Numbered from the stretch's first letter, positions 15,472 to 24,541 are shown. The stretch is 33,808 bases of DNA from Acidobacteriaceae bacterium (GCA_003132445.1 PKXU01000152.1:123678-157485), one strand, 5' to 3'. The notes: generated by a model from the letters alone, not told the origin. Translations and numbers: made by a program.

Positions 15472-16791
15472 TTATTCGATCCGGTACACGATTTTGCCGC
15501 CGACGATCGTCGCCACAACTCTTCCCGTGAACTGCCAGCCGTCGAAGGGAGTGTTGTGCGAGAGCGAATGCGACTTCGCCGCTTCGAATGTCCAACGCTT
15601 CTTTGGATCGAAGATGGTTACGTCGGCGTGGCTGCCCCGCACGAGCGATCCGCGACCGGGAAGATCGAAGACTCGCGCCGGGCCGGCAGTGAAAAGTTCA
15701 ACGATGCGCGTCAGCGGAATTTTTTGCTCGCGATGAAGCCTTGTGATCGCCAGCGCCAGCGCGGTTTCCAGGCCGGTGATGCCAAAGGATGCTCGCTCGA
15801 ATTCCACTTGTTTTTCATGAGCCGCGTGCGGAGCGTGGTCGGTAGCGATGGCGTCGACAGTGCCATCGGCGAGCGCCACTAGAATCGCTTCGCGGTCCGC
15901 GGCAGAACGCAAAGGCGGATTCATCTTGAAATTCGTATCGTATTCGCCGACATTCTCGTCAATCAAAGTGAAGTGGTGCGGCGCGACTTCGCAGGTCACG
16001 CGGGCCTTGGCGCGCTTGCCGCGCCGCACCGACTTGAGCGCGTCGGCGGTGGAAAGATGCGCCACGTGCAGGCGCGATTCGCGAATCTGCTGCGCCAGCG
16101 TCACATCGCGGTCCACGATGGCAGCTTCAGCAGCGGCTGGCATGGCGCGCAGGCCGAGTCGAAAACTCGTGGGACCGGCATGCATCGAACAGTTTTCGGT
16201 GAGGCGCGTATCTTCCGCGTGTTGCACCACGGGGAAATTGACTTCAGCTCCCAGGCGCAAAGCCATGCGCATCACGTCGTCGTCGAGGATGGGCTTGCCA
16301 TCGTCGGTGACGGCGACAGCTCCCGCGCGCTGCAGGGCGGCGAAGTCGGTAAGAGTTCCTCCACGGCTGCCTCGCGTAGCAGCGGCAATAGGAAAAACAT
16401 TGACGACGGCGCCGCGCTCGGGATTTCGCAACCACGCGACCCACTCCGCAGTATCGACCACCGGCTGGGTATTGGGCATGGTGCAAACGGAAGTAAACCC
16501 GCTAGCGGACGCAGCGGCCGTACCGCTGGCAATGGTCTCCTTGTAACTCTGACCGGGCTCGCGCAGGTGAACGTGCAGGTCGATGAATCCAGGCGCCACG
16601 ATGAGGCCGCGCGCGTCGAACTTCTGGTCGGCGCCACCGCGAATTTTATTGGGCAGAGCCACTTCGGTCACGCGCCCATCGCGCAGCAGAATATCCATGG
16701 CAGCATTGATCTTCGCCGCGGGATCGATCACGTGGCCGCCCTTGATGAGCAGGCTAGCGCTGTCGCGTTTTTGGCTTTTAGCAGTCAGCAT
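15472..16791 (-). CDS. pyrC: Dihydroorotase
   Basis: It cyclises N-carbamoyl-L-aspartate to dihydroorotate in de novo pyrimidine synthesis. The 439 residues match the class I type that often pairs with PyrB. Zinc ligands appear in GFIDLHVHLREPGQ (near residue 72), and further metal/active-site residues in VVQHAEDTRL, LHVAHLSTADAL and ATDHAPHA (near residue 315). ATG at 16791 lies within an intergenic repeat of ATTCAGC-type words and lacks a clear Shine-Dalgarno sequence, so the start is uncertain by a few residues. It follows pyrB by 67 bases. Confidence 0.93.
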   Translation of the reverse strand: MLTAKSQKRDSASLLIKGGHVIDPAAKINAAMDILLRDGRVTEVALPNKIRGGADQKFDARGLIVAPGFIDLHVHLREPGQSYKETIASGTAAASASGFTSVCTMPNTQPVVDTAEWVAWLRNPERGAVVNVFPIAAATRGSRGGTLTDFAALQRAGAVAVTDDGKPILDDDVMRMALRLGAEVNFPVVQHAEDTRLTENCSMHAGPTSFRLGLRAMPAAAEAAIVDRDVTLAQQIRESRLHVAHLSTADALKSVRRGKRAKARVTCEVAPHHFTLIDENVGEYDTNFKMNPPLRSAADREAILVALADGTVDAIATDHAPHAAHEKQVEFERASFGITGLETALALAITRLHREQKIPLTRIVELFTAGPARVFDLPGRGSLVRGSHADVTIFDPKKRWTFEAAKSHSLSHNTPFDGWQFTGRVVATIVGGKIVYRIE

Positions 16792-16858
16792 TCAGCACTC
16801 GGCATTCGGTTCACGCACTTGATACACGAATCCCTGTCGAGCCGTGCAAATCCGTGGC
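16780..16858. repeat. Composite repeat spacer between pyrB and pyrC
   Basis: Two word families meet here. CAGTCAGCATTCAGC and CGGCATTCGG lie at 16783-16809, and CCGTGCAAATCCGTGGC at 16842-16858. The latter matches one arm of the element at 12688. The first word overlaps the pyrC start codon and the second abuts the pyrB stop (TGA directly followed by GCCACGG on the minus strand). Confidence 0.65.
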
Positions 16859-17773
16859 TCATTTCGCCTTTCCCAAAGCTCGCGCCAGAATCGCCATCCG
16901 CGTGGGCACGCCGTTGTGAACTTCGTCGACAATCACCGATTGTGGGCCGTCGGCAACCTCCGCCGTCAGCTCAAGTCCGCGGATAATCGGCCCGGGATGC
17001 ATGACGATGGCGTCGCGTTTGGCTAGCTTCAGCCGTGCGGTCGTCATTTGATAACGCGCAATGTAGTCTTGCAGGCGAATTTTCTGGCCGGCGAGGCGCT
17101 CTTTTTGTACGCGCAGCAACATGATTACGTCGGTGCCGCGCAGTGCGTCTTCAATGTGTCGTGTGATGCGCAGCCCTGGAACCAGCGTGGCCGCAACTTC
17201 CGGGACGAATTCCGGCGGGCCACAGAGAGTGAGCTTCACGCCAAACTTGGTCAGCAAGTGGCAAGCGCTGCGGGCGACGCGGCTGTGAAAGATGTCGCCA
17301 ATAATAGTGGCCTGCAGACCTTTCAGGGTTTTCTTGTGCTTCAGAATGGTGAAGGCATCGAGCAGAGCTTGCGAGGGATGCTCATGCATGCCGTCGCCGG
17401 CATTGATGATCGGAATATCGAGATGCTGCGCCATCAGGTGCGGAGCGCCCGCGGAAGGATGGCGAATGACGATGCAATCCGCCCCCACCGCGCGTAGCGT
17501 GTAGCCGGTATCGAGCAGAGATTCGCCTTTTTCGATGCTCGATCCGGACGATTGAACGAGAGTGGTCATGGCGCCCAGAGACTTGGCGGCGAATTCAAAC
17601 GAAGAACGCGTGCGCGTGGAGGCTTCGTAAAACAACAGCACGATGCGCTTGCCGCGGAGCAGCGGACGCGCCTTCTGCGGATTCATGCGGCGAGCCAGCT
17701 TCAGCAGGCCCAGGATTTCCTTCGCTTCGAGTCGTTCGATCCCAAGCAGCGAACCGCGAGCGGGAATATTCAT
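16859..17773 (-). CDS. pyrB: Aspartate carbamoyltransferase, catalytic chain
   Basis: It condenses carbamoyl phosphate with L-aspartate to N-carbamoyl-aspartate, the substrate of the next gene product, PyrC. The 304 residues are normal for a catalytic chain. Carbamoyl-phosphate residues sit in FYEASTRTRSSFEFA (near residue 50), the Lys loop in SSIEKGESLLDT, then HPSAGAPHLMA, GDGMHEHPSQALLDAFT and GDIFHSRVARS. The aspartate site HPGPIIRGLEL is near residue 265. No pyrR or pyrI is adjacent, so the common Gram-positive regulation is not visible. pyrB-pyrC is a usual pair. Confidence 0.95.
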   Translation of the reverse strand: MNIPARGSLLGIERLEAKEILGLLKLARRMNPQKARPLLRGKRIVLLFYEASTRTRSSFEFAAKSLGAMTTLVQSSGSSIEKGESLLDTGYTLRAVGADCIVIRHPSAGAPHLMAQHLDIPIINAGDGMHEHPSQALLDAFTILKHKKTLKGLQATIIGDIFHSRVARSACHLLTKFGVKLTLCGPPEFVPEVAATLVPGLRITRHIEDALRGTDVIMLLRVQKERLAGQKIRLQDYIARYQMTTARLKLAKRDAIVMHPGPIIRGLELTAEVADGPQSVIVDEVHNGVPTRMAILARALGKAK

Positions 17774-17878
17774 CGGAAAAAGTGCAAACGGTGCATCATA
17801 AACGGCGGGGACATTCGCGGCAAGGGTCTGCTGCCTAGTTCGAGAACCACTTCACCTGAAGAAATACGACTCCCTTGC

Positions 17879-18601
17879 CTACTGCTGGTTTCGTCGACCG
17901 AAAACTGTTCCTCCTAACGCTCCCCCAACACTCGCTAACAGGATGGATATCACGAAGAGAAATATGCTCCCCACAATGAGCGCCATGATCAGGCCCTCCG
18001 GGGTTTTCAGTTGATCAAGCGCGGCTTGAATCTGCGGATCAGCCGGGCGAGAGGAAGCCCACTTTTGCGCATTGTCGATGAATTGTTCCCGAATCTTCGC
18101 CCGGAAGTCAGAACCAGTGGATGCCAACGCAATCAATATCGATGTGAAACCGAAACAGAAAATTCCGCTCAGCGCGCCAAGCCTTGCCCCTGCGGCGGCT
18201 TTTAGTCTCCACTCTGGGTGCCGCTGACGATAAAAAACAACCGCAAGAAACCCTACACAGAGCATGGCTACGAAAGGGTTCAGTCCCAGCGCCATGAGTA
18301 AAGTCGCTACCAGCGCGGCCAGAGCGCAGGGCCCCAGCCCCTGGGACCACTGCATAGGCACGGCCAGAACGGGAACTGTTTCCGAAGCGGACAGCCCCGA
18401 TGATGCTGAAGACGCTACTGAAGATGAGCCTGAGGATGAGTGGGGAAACGAGACTGAAGATTCGATCGCCGCTGCCGCATAAGCGGGGGAAGGCGAAGCT
18501 GGTTCAGCGACGATTACGCGGATCTGTGGGGCCGAGCAATGCGGACAGAAGGCAACGCCCTCTTCCACTACTTGGCGGCACTTGTAGCAGGGTTGTTCCA
18601 T
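17879..18601 (-). CDS. Zinc-ribbon membrane protein of unknown function
   Basis: It has 240 residues. A zinc ribbon opens the protein (CYKCRQVVEEGVAFCPHC, residues 5-22, two CxxC pairs). A Ser/Ala-rich linker follows (about 45-80), then three or four hydrophobic segments: LGPCALAALVATLLMALGL, FVAMLCVGFLAVVFYR, GIFCFGFTSILIALAS and LIMALIVGSIFLFVISILLASVGGALG. The layout resembles DUF4190/zinc-ribbon membrane proteins common in Acidobacteriota. ATG at 18601 directly precedes the ribbon; no strong ribosome binding site is seen. It lies 105 bases upstream of pyrB. Confidence 0.8.
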   Translation of the reverse strand: MEQPCYKCRQVVEEGVAFCPHCSAPQIRVIVAEPASPSPAYAAAAIESSVSFPHSSSGSSSVASSASSGLSASETVPVLAVPMQWSQGLGPCALAALVATLLMALGLNPFVAMLCVGFLAVVFYRQRHPEWRLKAAAGARLGALSGIFCFGFTSILIALASTGSDFRAKIREQFIDNAQKWASSRPADPQIQAALDQLKTPEGLIMALIVGSIFLFVISILLASVGGALGGTVFGRRNQQ

Positions 18602-18836
18602 CTGGGATGACGCAATGACGTTAAAGTATCGCACGTACAGCGCGTGGGAAGGGAGCACATGGCTATGGCGCGACTCTTTTTGAAAGTGCCGTTCCGAGTG
18701 TCCAGCGAAGCTCCGCGGGAGGGTTGTCGCGGAATGTGCTGCGATTCTAACGCGAGCGCCATTCCTGCGCTAGGGAGCGATTCCCGTCAGGACACGGAGA
18801 CGGAACTGCTCCAGAGAGAAGAAAAATCAGCCTACT

Positions 18837-19418
18837 TTAAATGTCTCCGCGTTTGCCGCGAGTGTACAGATAAACGAGGGCGAAGTTTGAACCTTTGCTG
18901 CCATCGCCAGGTTCGACAGCGACCAGATGTTGATTATCCTCAGTGCCTACTTTTAATTCGGTGACAGGTCCGGAGTTCTCGTCGCATTTCAATTCTTTGC
19001 TGTCTTTGGAATCCTTGTTGTCTTTGGAGTTTTTGTCGTCTTCCTCCACCGAAATATCGCCGCCATGCTTTTGCGAATGGCACTCCAGAACCTTGCCGTA
19101 CTTCTTCAGTTTGTCGCGGTAGAAGTCGATGACCTTGGCGGGGTTGTCGTTGGAGGCGTATTGAGCAATCACCAGCTTGATTCCGAAGCTCTCGGTCAGC
19201 AGGCTGAGATTGGCCGGACTCTTGTCTTTATCGTCCGTTCTGATGCGAGCGCCGGGGTAGAGAGGCAGTCCTGTCTTACGAGCGTCGGCGTCACTGCCGA
19301 CATGCAGGTCGCCAACCGAACTGCGGACGTCGAAGTTCTTATTGTCCGAATCCTGTGCCACGAGGGGCAAGGCGAGACCGAGCGTTAGAACTAGCGCAAA
19401 TGTCAGATTTCGAAACAT
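18837..19418 (-). CDS. Exported protein, paralogue of the adjacent lipoprotein
   Basis: It has 193 residues with a signal peptide (NLTFALVLTLGLALPLVAQ). The mature domain contains GLPLYPGARI, KVIDFYRDKLKKYGKVLECH, ELKVGTEDNQHLVAVEP and ends LVYLYTRGKRGDI. All of these are shared with the next gene upstream, so the two are tandem duplicates. Between the two Cys lies a Lys/Asp/Ser low-complexity stretch (KNSKDNKDSKDSKELK) missing from the sister protein. ATG at 19418 has GAGGAG about 8 bases upstream. The gene starts 30 bases after its sister's stop. Function unknown. Confidence 0.85.
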   Translation of the reverse strand: MFRNLTFALVLTLGLALPLVAQDSDNKNFDVRSSVGDLHVGSDADARKTGLPLYPGARIRTDDKDKSPANLSLLTESFGIKLVIAQYASNDNPAKVIDFYRDKLKKYGKVLECHSQKHGGDISVEEDDKNSKDNKDSKDSKELKCDENSGPVTELKVGTEDNQHLVAVEPGDGSKGSNFALVYLYTRGKRGDI

Positions 19419-19448
19419 GTTTGTACTCCTCACAATAAAGCGCAGACT

Positions 19449-20054
19449 TTAAATATCCGTTTGCTTGCCGCGTGTCCGCACGTAAACCAGCGAAAAGCTT
19501 GATCCGCTGCCCTCGGGCTGCACCGCGACGATGTGCTGGTTTTCGTCGGTGCCCACTTTTAATTCAATGTCGCGTCCGCTAGTTCCCTCGCAGGTCACTT
19601 CGCGCGGAGAGTGATCGTGCCTGTCCATGTTGGTATTCACATCGAAGTGACTGGTGTGACATTCGACCACATGTCCATATTTATGAAGTTGATCTCTATA
19701 AAAAGCGATCAGCTTCGAAGGCGGGTCGTCGGACTCATATTCCAGGGCGACGACTTTCAGCCCGAAACCGAAGCTGGATATATTCACGTTGGCGCTCTTG
19801 TCTTCGCCGTCAGTACCTTTTTGTTTCAGTCGCGCTCCTGGGTAGACAGCCAGGCCAACATCGCTAACGTTGGCGCCCTTGCTCACGTGAATGCCGCCCA
19901 TGGGCGTGTCGATATCGACTTGCTTGTCTTCTCCGTTCTGTTCCTTCTTCACATTCACGCTGCAAGCGGCAGAGATCAGAATGGAGATCAGTATGATGAT
20001 CGCCACAGGTGCTAGAGCGAGCATGCTGAAAATTGGCCTGTTAGTTTTGCACAT
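19449..20054 (-). CDS. Predicted lipoprotein, paralogue of the downstream exported protein
   Basis: It has 201 residues. The N-terminus carries a membrane segment (LALAPVAIIILISILIS) followed by a lipobox-like SAAC, suggesting a lipid-anchored protein. The mature part shares with its neighbour VYPGARLKQKG, KLIAFYRDQLHKYGHVVECH, ELKVGTDENQHIVAVQP and the C-terminal LVYVRTRGKQTDI. ATG at 20054 is chosen for its GGAGG 8 bases upstream; ATG at 20069 is possible. It overlaps the end of the GH3 gene by 14 bases, so the two are probably co-translated. The family is not recognised. Confidence 0.87.
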   Translation of the reverse strand: MCKTNRPIFSMLALAPVAIIILISILISAACSVNVKKEQNGEDKQVDIDTPMGGIHVSKGANVSDVGLAVYPGARLKQKGTDGEDKSANVNISSFGFGLKVVALEYESDDPPSKLIAFYRDQLHKYGHVVECHTSHFDVNTNMDRHDHSPREVTCEGTSGRDIELKVGTDENQHIVAVQPEGSGSSFSLVYVRTRGKQTDI

Positions 20055-21900
20055 GAGGAGACCCTCCATTTTCGGCGTGCACCGGGCGTTCCAGCCCGCT
20101 GCTGCGCTGGGCGACATTGGGAATGGTGACGGGCAAATGGCCGCGAATTGGAATCTCCCCGAAGAGCGCCTTGATTGCGGCCACTTCCGAGACGCTCGCG
20201 TTGGAAAAAGTACACATGTAATTCTCAATCTTCGGAAAATCGGCGGCCAGATAAGGGTTGCCCATGGCGACGACCATGGTTTTCTCCGCGACATGATCGA
20301 GTAGTTGCTGCAGTAGCGTGCCGGTAGCGTCGGCCATCGAGTTGCCGATCTTGCCCGCCGTCGGAATCACATAAACTGCAGTGACCACAGTCTGTGCCTC
20401 GTCGACTGCTTTCAAAACTTCATCGCTCATGCCGGCAGCAATGCGAGGGTCCACATAAATCACACGCGCGTCCGGAATGCGGGCGCGAAACTCACGTCCA
20501 AAAGCGCGGCCGGAGTCAGTGCGAACGTCGTCCGAAAAAAGGACGGCCACGACCTGGTTGTGGGTCTCCTCTTTCGTCATATACGGAAGACTGGCCTTCG
20601 CGGTTCCATTGGATTTCAGCGGAAGCACTTTTCCATTGTCGCGCACCAGAGTGATGGCGGATTCCGCGACTTGTTGGCCGAAAGCTATGTTGCCGGGTTT
20701 TCCCACCAGCGTGGCAATGGCGCTCAGGTCGACCGTGCGCGACTTGTCCAACCCCAACTCTCCTTTTGTTTTCAGGATTTTGAGCACGGAACGGTCGAGA
20801 CGCTGTCGCGAAATTTCGCCCGACCGTACGGCCTTGAGCATGGAATTGTAGGAGGCGCCCAGATCGGGCGGAATGACGAGCAGATCGTTACCAGCCTTGA
20901 AAGCCTCTACTGCGGCGCGCCCAATATCGTCGACGAAAAGATGCGTGAGCCCGGCCATGTCAAGCGCGTCGGTCACGATGAGGCCTTTGAATCCCATCTG
21001 CGTTTCGAGCAGATCGGAAACGACTGGCGCCGAGATTGAAGCCACATGGTTGGGATCGGAATCGAGCGCCGGCACTGTGACGTGAGCCACCATCACCGAA
21101 TCCACGCCGGCGGCAATGGCCTGGCGGAAAGGCGGAAGTTCGATCGAATCGAGGTGAGCCCGGTCGCCGTTCACGCTGGCCACGCCCAGGTGCGAGTCGG
21201 TCGCGGTGTCGCCGTGCCCGGGGAAGTGTTTTACTGTGGTCAGCATCCGCGCCTCGTGAGCGCCTTTGATGTAGGCCGTAACCAGATCTCCAACCTGTTT
21301 GGGATCTTCTCCGAAGGAGCGTGTGTTGATGATGGGATTCGCGGGATTGGAATTCACGTCGGCGTCAGGAAAGAAATTCCAGTGCACGCCAATGGCGCGC
21401 GCTTCCTGGCCCGTGATCAGGCCGAAAGTCTCCGCGTCTTCCACGTTGCCGTCGGCCCCAAACGCCATGGCATGAGGAAAATTGGTGGCTCCCAGCATGC
21501 GCATGGAAAGACCGCGCTCGAAGTCCGCCGCAAACAGCAAGGGCAGCTTGGATTTTGTTTGCAGACGGTTGAGCAATTCAGCCACTTCATAAGGCTCGGT
21601 TCGCAGCAGAAACGGCCCGTCGACATGCACCGACATGGTGAACGAACCCACATGGTATTTCTGCATGGCCTCGAGCCATTGCAGATATTCGGGGCTCTCC
21701 ACATTGAGAAAGCTGGCGCGGCACCAGATCATGAAGACCTGCCCGATCTTTTCTTCCACGGAGAGATGGCGCAGCGTTTTTTCCGCCCACTTATCGCCGC
21801 GCGCGGCATTGAAAGCAGCAGGATGTGGATGCTTGTCTTTAGAAAATACGGGCAGCGTAAGGCTCAGGAGCAAGAATAGCGCAGGGAAGATTCGCGGCAT
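20041..21900 (-). CDS. Glycoside hydrolase family 3, beta-N-acetylhexosaminidase type
   Basis: It is likely to remove terminal N-acetylglucosamine from muropeptides or chitin-like glycans outside the cytoplasm. A signal peptide (IFPALFLLLSLTLPVFS) opens the 619 residues. The GH3 domain shows LPLLFAADFERGLSMR, the NagZ-type loop TTVKHFPGHGDTATDSHLG (Asp-His acid/base dyad, near residue 222) and the nucleophile region GLIVTDALDMAGL (near residue 311). A C-terminal alpha/beta domain, as in two-domain GH3 enzymes, follows (about 440-600). The gene ends overlapping the lipoprotein gene. Cytosolic NagZ lacks the signal and extra domain, so nagZ is not used as a name. Confidence 0.9.
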   Translation of the reverse strand: MPRIFPALFLLLSLTLPVFSKDKHPHPAAFNAARGDKWAEKTLRHLSVEEKIGQVFMIWCRASFLNVESPEYLQWLEAMQKYHVGSFTMSVHVDGPFLLRTEPYEVAELLNRLQTKSKLPLLFAADFERGLSMRMLGATNFPHAMAFGADGNVEDAETFGLITGQEARAIGVHWNFFPDADVNSNPANPIINTRSFGEDPKQVGDLVTAYIKGAHEARMLTTVKHFPGHGDTATDSHLGVASVNGDRAHLDSIELPPFRQAIAAGVDSVMVAHVTVPALDSDPNHVASISAPVVSDLLETQMGFKGLIVTDALDMAGLTHLFVDDIGRAAVEAFKAGNDLLVIPPDLGASYNSMLKAVRSGEISRQRLDRSVLKILKTKGELGLDKSRTVDLSAIATLVGKPGNIAFGQQVAESAITLVRDNGKVLPLKSNGTAKASLPYMTKEETHNQVVAVLFSDDVRTDSGRAFGREFRARIPDARVIYVDPRIAAGMSDEVLKAVDEAQTVVTAVYVIPTAGKIGNSMADATGTLLQQLLDHVAEKTMVVAMGNPYLAADFPKIENYMCTFSNASVSEVAAIKALFGEIPIRGHLPVTIPNVAQRSSGLERPVHAENGGSPHVQN

Positions 21901-22040
21901 GCAGGAACGATAGCAGAATCAGAGTCTGCGGTCGCGGGCTCCGGCCGCCGGCCTTAACGCTCGCCCTAAAATAATCCGCTGCACATTGCCTTGGAGTTAA
22001 AGCGGACGAAGACTCCTACGCCGCACTCGACCCAAAGTGC

Positions 22041-24074
22041 TTACCATACCTGGCAACGGTTCTGATTCACCATGGGCGAGCCGGCCTTGCAGTGAAAAGC
22101 CTCCTGGAATTGCGGCATGTTCGAGACTACGCCGTTCGTGCGATATTTTTCCGGAGAATGCGGGTCCACAGTGGCGCGCATCCGTTTGGTTTCGTCGCGA
22201 GTTTCACCGCACCAGCTTTGCCCGTATCCCACGAAGAAGCGCTGATCTGGCGTGAGCCCGTCAATCGGTTCCAGCGTTTGGCCTTTGGTGTCATCCTTCC
22301 ATGCTTTGTACGCCAGCAGCAGCCCGCCCAGGTCGGCCACATCTTCACCCAGCGTGAGCTTCCCGTTGATTTTGATGTCATCGATGACCACGTAAGTGGA
22401 GTACTGATCGGAAATGCAACTGGCGCGCTTTACAAATTCCTTTCCATCCTCCGGCGTCCACCAGTCGCGCAGATTACCCTTAGCATCGAACTGGCGGCCT
22501 TCATCGTCGAAGCCGTGCGTCAGTTCGTGGCCAATGGTGCCTCCGGTGTCGCCGTAGTTCGGCGCAGCGTCCGAGGTCGGATCGAAGGCCGGGGGTTGCA
22601 GCACGCCCGCGGGAAAGTTAATGTCGTTCATCTGCGGATCGTAATAGGCGTTCACGGTTGGCGGCGTCATATCCCATTCGCCGCGATCTACTGGCTTGCC
22701 GATCTTGGCTAACTGCCGGTCAAATTCGAATGTACGCGCGCGCTCCACATTGCCCAGCTCGTCTCCGCGCACGATCTCAAGTTTGCTGTAGTCGCGCCAC
22801 TTATCGGGATAGCCGATTTTATTGGCCATGCCTTGCAGCTTGGCCAGCGCCTGTGGCTTGGTCGCAGGCGACATCCAGGCCAAACTTTTTATGTCCTGGT
22901 CCATCGCCGTCTGGATTTCTTTCACCATCTTCAGCGCTTCCTGCTTGGCCTCGGGACTAAAATATTTCTCCACATAGGCCTGGCCAAGCGCTTCGCCCAA
23001 ATCGCGATCGACCGATTCCGTGCAGCGTTTCCAGCGCGCCTGCAGTTCCTGCTGTCCACGCAAGATCTTTCCGTAGAATGCGAAATTTTCATTCAGAAAC
23101 GGAGCAGCCAGGAAGTTGGCGTCGGCATGCACCAGATGCCACCGCAGATAAGTTTTCCAGTCAGCCAGATTCTCCTTTTCCAGTACCTCGCTCAGCGTTT
23201 TGAAGAAGGCTGGCGCGGTGACGTTTAGTGATGCGAGCGAAGGCACGCCCACCTTCGCGAAATAAACCTGCCAGCGGAACTCGGGGGACATCTTTTCCAG
23301 CTCTGCGCTAGTCATCTTGTGATCCAGTGCCTTCGGGTCGCGGCGTTCCACCCGTGTCATCGAACCTTTGGCGAGTGCCGTCTCGATCCGCATGACGGTT
23401 TGCGCCTCAGCTGCGGCGTCTTCCGGCTTGTCTCCGAGTAACTCAACCATCTTCTGCACGTGCGCGACGTATTGCTTGCGCAGTTCGACGGACTTGGCAT
23501 CGTCTTTGGTGTAGTAGTCTCGATCGGGCAGGCCAAGCCCTCCCTGATCGACGTCGGCGATGACCTGATTGGAATCGCGAAAATCTTGAATGGAATCAAA
23601 ACGGAAGAGGACATTGTCGTCAATCATGGCCGCGGCCACGTCGGCGATTTCAGCCTTGCTACTGATCTTGGCAATTCTTTCCAGCGAAGGCTTCAGCGGC
23701 TCCGCTCCCCTGGCATCAATCGCTTTCTCGTCCATGCAGGAGGCATAGTAGTCGCCAATTTTTTGGTTAACCGCATTGCGTGTGGAGTCTGGCCCCGAAG
23801 CCACTTCCAGAATCCCGCGCAAGCGCGCCAGATTCTCGTCCTGCATTTTGGAATATGTGTCCCACGAGGATTGGTCGGGAGGAATCGGATTTTTCTTGAT
23901 CCATCCACCGCAGGAATAGGTGAAAAAATCCACGCACGGATCCACGCTGCGGTCCATGGAAGTGACATCCAGCGCGGGCTCAGGTTTCGCCACGCCCGGC
24001 TGTTGCGCGGTAGCCATCATGGAGAGGAACGAAACCAGAATAATCGCAAACAGGCCGCTGAATTTGACTGGCAT
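22041..24074 (-). CDS. M13 family zinc metallopeptidase (neprilysin/PepO-like)
   Basis: It cleaves oligopeptides, probably in the periplasm or outside the cell. It has 677 residues with a signal peptide (MPVKFSGLFAIILVSFLSMMATAQQ). The N-terminal M13 region (VDPCVDFFTYSCGGWIKKNP) carries paired Cys. The zinc site GGTIGHELTHGFDDEG (HExxH) is near residue 515, and the third ligand and Asp lie in GEDVADLGG near residue 575. The end, NQNRCQVW, matches the conserved CxxW terminus of the family. ATG at 24074 has GAAGGA 8 bases upstream. It begins 48 bases after the toxin gene and is separated from the GH3 gene by 140 bases. Confidence 0.95.
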   Translation of the reverse strand: MPVKFSGLFAIILVSFLSMMATAQQPGVAKPEPALDVTSMDRSVDPCVDFFTYSCGGWIKKNPIPPDQSSWDTYSKMQDENLARLRGILEVASGPDSTRNAVNQKIGDYYASCMDEKAIDARGAEPLKPSLERIAKISSKAEIADVAAAMIDDNVLFRFDSIQDFRDSNQVIADVDQGGLGLPDRDYYTKDDAKSVELRKQYVAHVQKMVELLGDKPEDAAAEAQTVMRIETALAKGSMTRVERRDPKALDHKMTSAELEKMSPEFRWQVYFAKVGVPSLASLNVTAPAFFKTLSEVLEKENLADWKTYLRWHLVHADANFLAAPFLNENFAFYGKILRGQQELQARWKRCTESVDRDLGEALGQAYVEKYFSPEAKQEALKMVKEIQTAMDQDIKSLAWMSPATKPQALAKLQGMANKIGYPDKWRDYSKLEIVRGDELGNVERARTFEFDRQLAKIGKPVDRGEWDMTPPTVNAYYDPQMNDINFPAGVLQPPAFDPTSDAAPNYGDTGGTIGHELTHGFDDEGRQFDAKGNLRDWWTPEDGKEFVKRASCISDQYSTYVVIDDIKINGKLTLGEDVADLGGLLLAYKAWKDDTKGQTLEPIDGLTPDQRFFVGYGQSWCGETRDETKRMRATVDPHSPEKYRTNGVVSNMPQFQEAFHCKAGSPMVNQNRCQVW

Positions 24075-24121
24075 GAAAATATCCTTCTTTCAACAGGAGG
24101 TAACGAATGCAGAGTCCAACG

Positions 24122-24541
24122 CTACGCCACTTCTGGGACAATACGAAAAGAACTTCTACGTCCAGATCGGTAAATGGAGAAATCTCGCCGGTCCAATGTA
24201 AATATCGTTTCAATTTTCTCGCGGCCCGCAAGATAAACCAAGGCTACATCAGTGTGCTGAGGGTGAATATCCTCATACCGCTTCATGAGCGCCGCGATTG
24301 CTTCGGCCTCCGCCCCTGCCAAAGGCAGTAGCTCAAGAAAACGCCCGTCGATGCTCCGCAACAGCTGCTGAACTGCACGCTGAGACCTTCTTAGAAGCCA
24401 AGCCGCCTCGGTGATCACCGGCCAGCACGAAAGCAGCGGAGCCGGCATTTCTCGAAGCGCATCCACGCAGGCAGTATGATACTCGTCTTGGCGCGAGAGA
24501 ATGGCGACGAGCGGTCCCGTATCCACCAAAATCCGCTTCAT
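24122..24541 (-). CDS. vapC: PIN-domain ribonuclease toxin (VapC family)
   Basis: It is a predicted Mg2+-dependent RNase, the toxin of a type II toxin-antitoxin pair. It has 139 residues. The conserved acidic residues are visible: Asp in RILVDTGPLVAI (residue 7), Glu in CWPVITEAAWLL (near 45), Asp in HTDVALVYLA (near 97) and the Asp-rich TLDRRDF (near 116). Its ATG overlaps the antitoxin stop by four bases (ATGA at 24538-24541), the usual coupled arrangement. Target RNA unknown. Confidence 0.92.
   Translation of the reverse strand: MKRILVDTGPLVAILSRQDEYHTACVDALREMPAPLLSCWPVITEAAWLLRRSQRAVQQLLRSIDGRFLELLPLAGAEAEAIAALMKRYEDIHPQHTDVALVYLAGREKIETIFTLDRRDFSIYRSGRRSSFRIVPEVA

Noticed and set aside
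24107-24331. Plus-strand frame of 74 codons with AGGAGG six bases before its ATG, antisense to the toxin gene
   Set aside because: The frame is entirely opposite the PIN-domain coding sequence, and its translation looks random (rich in Arg, Ser, Asn). The ribosome binding site alone does not make it a gene; an antisense RNA remains possible.
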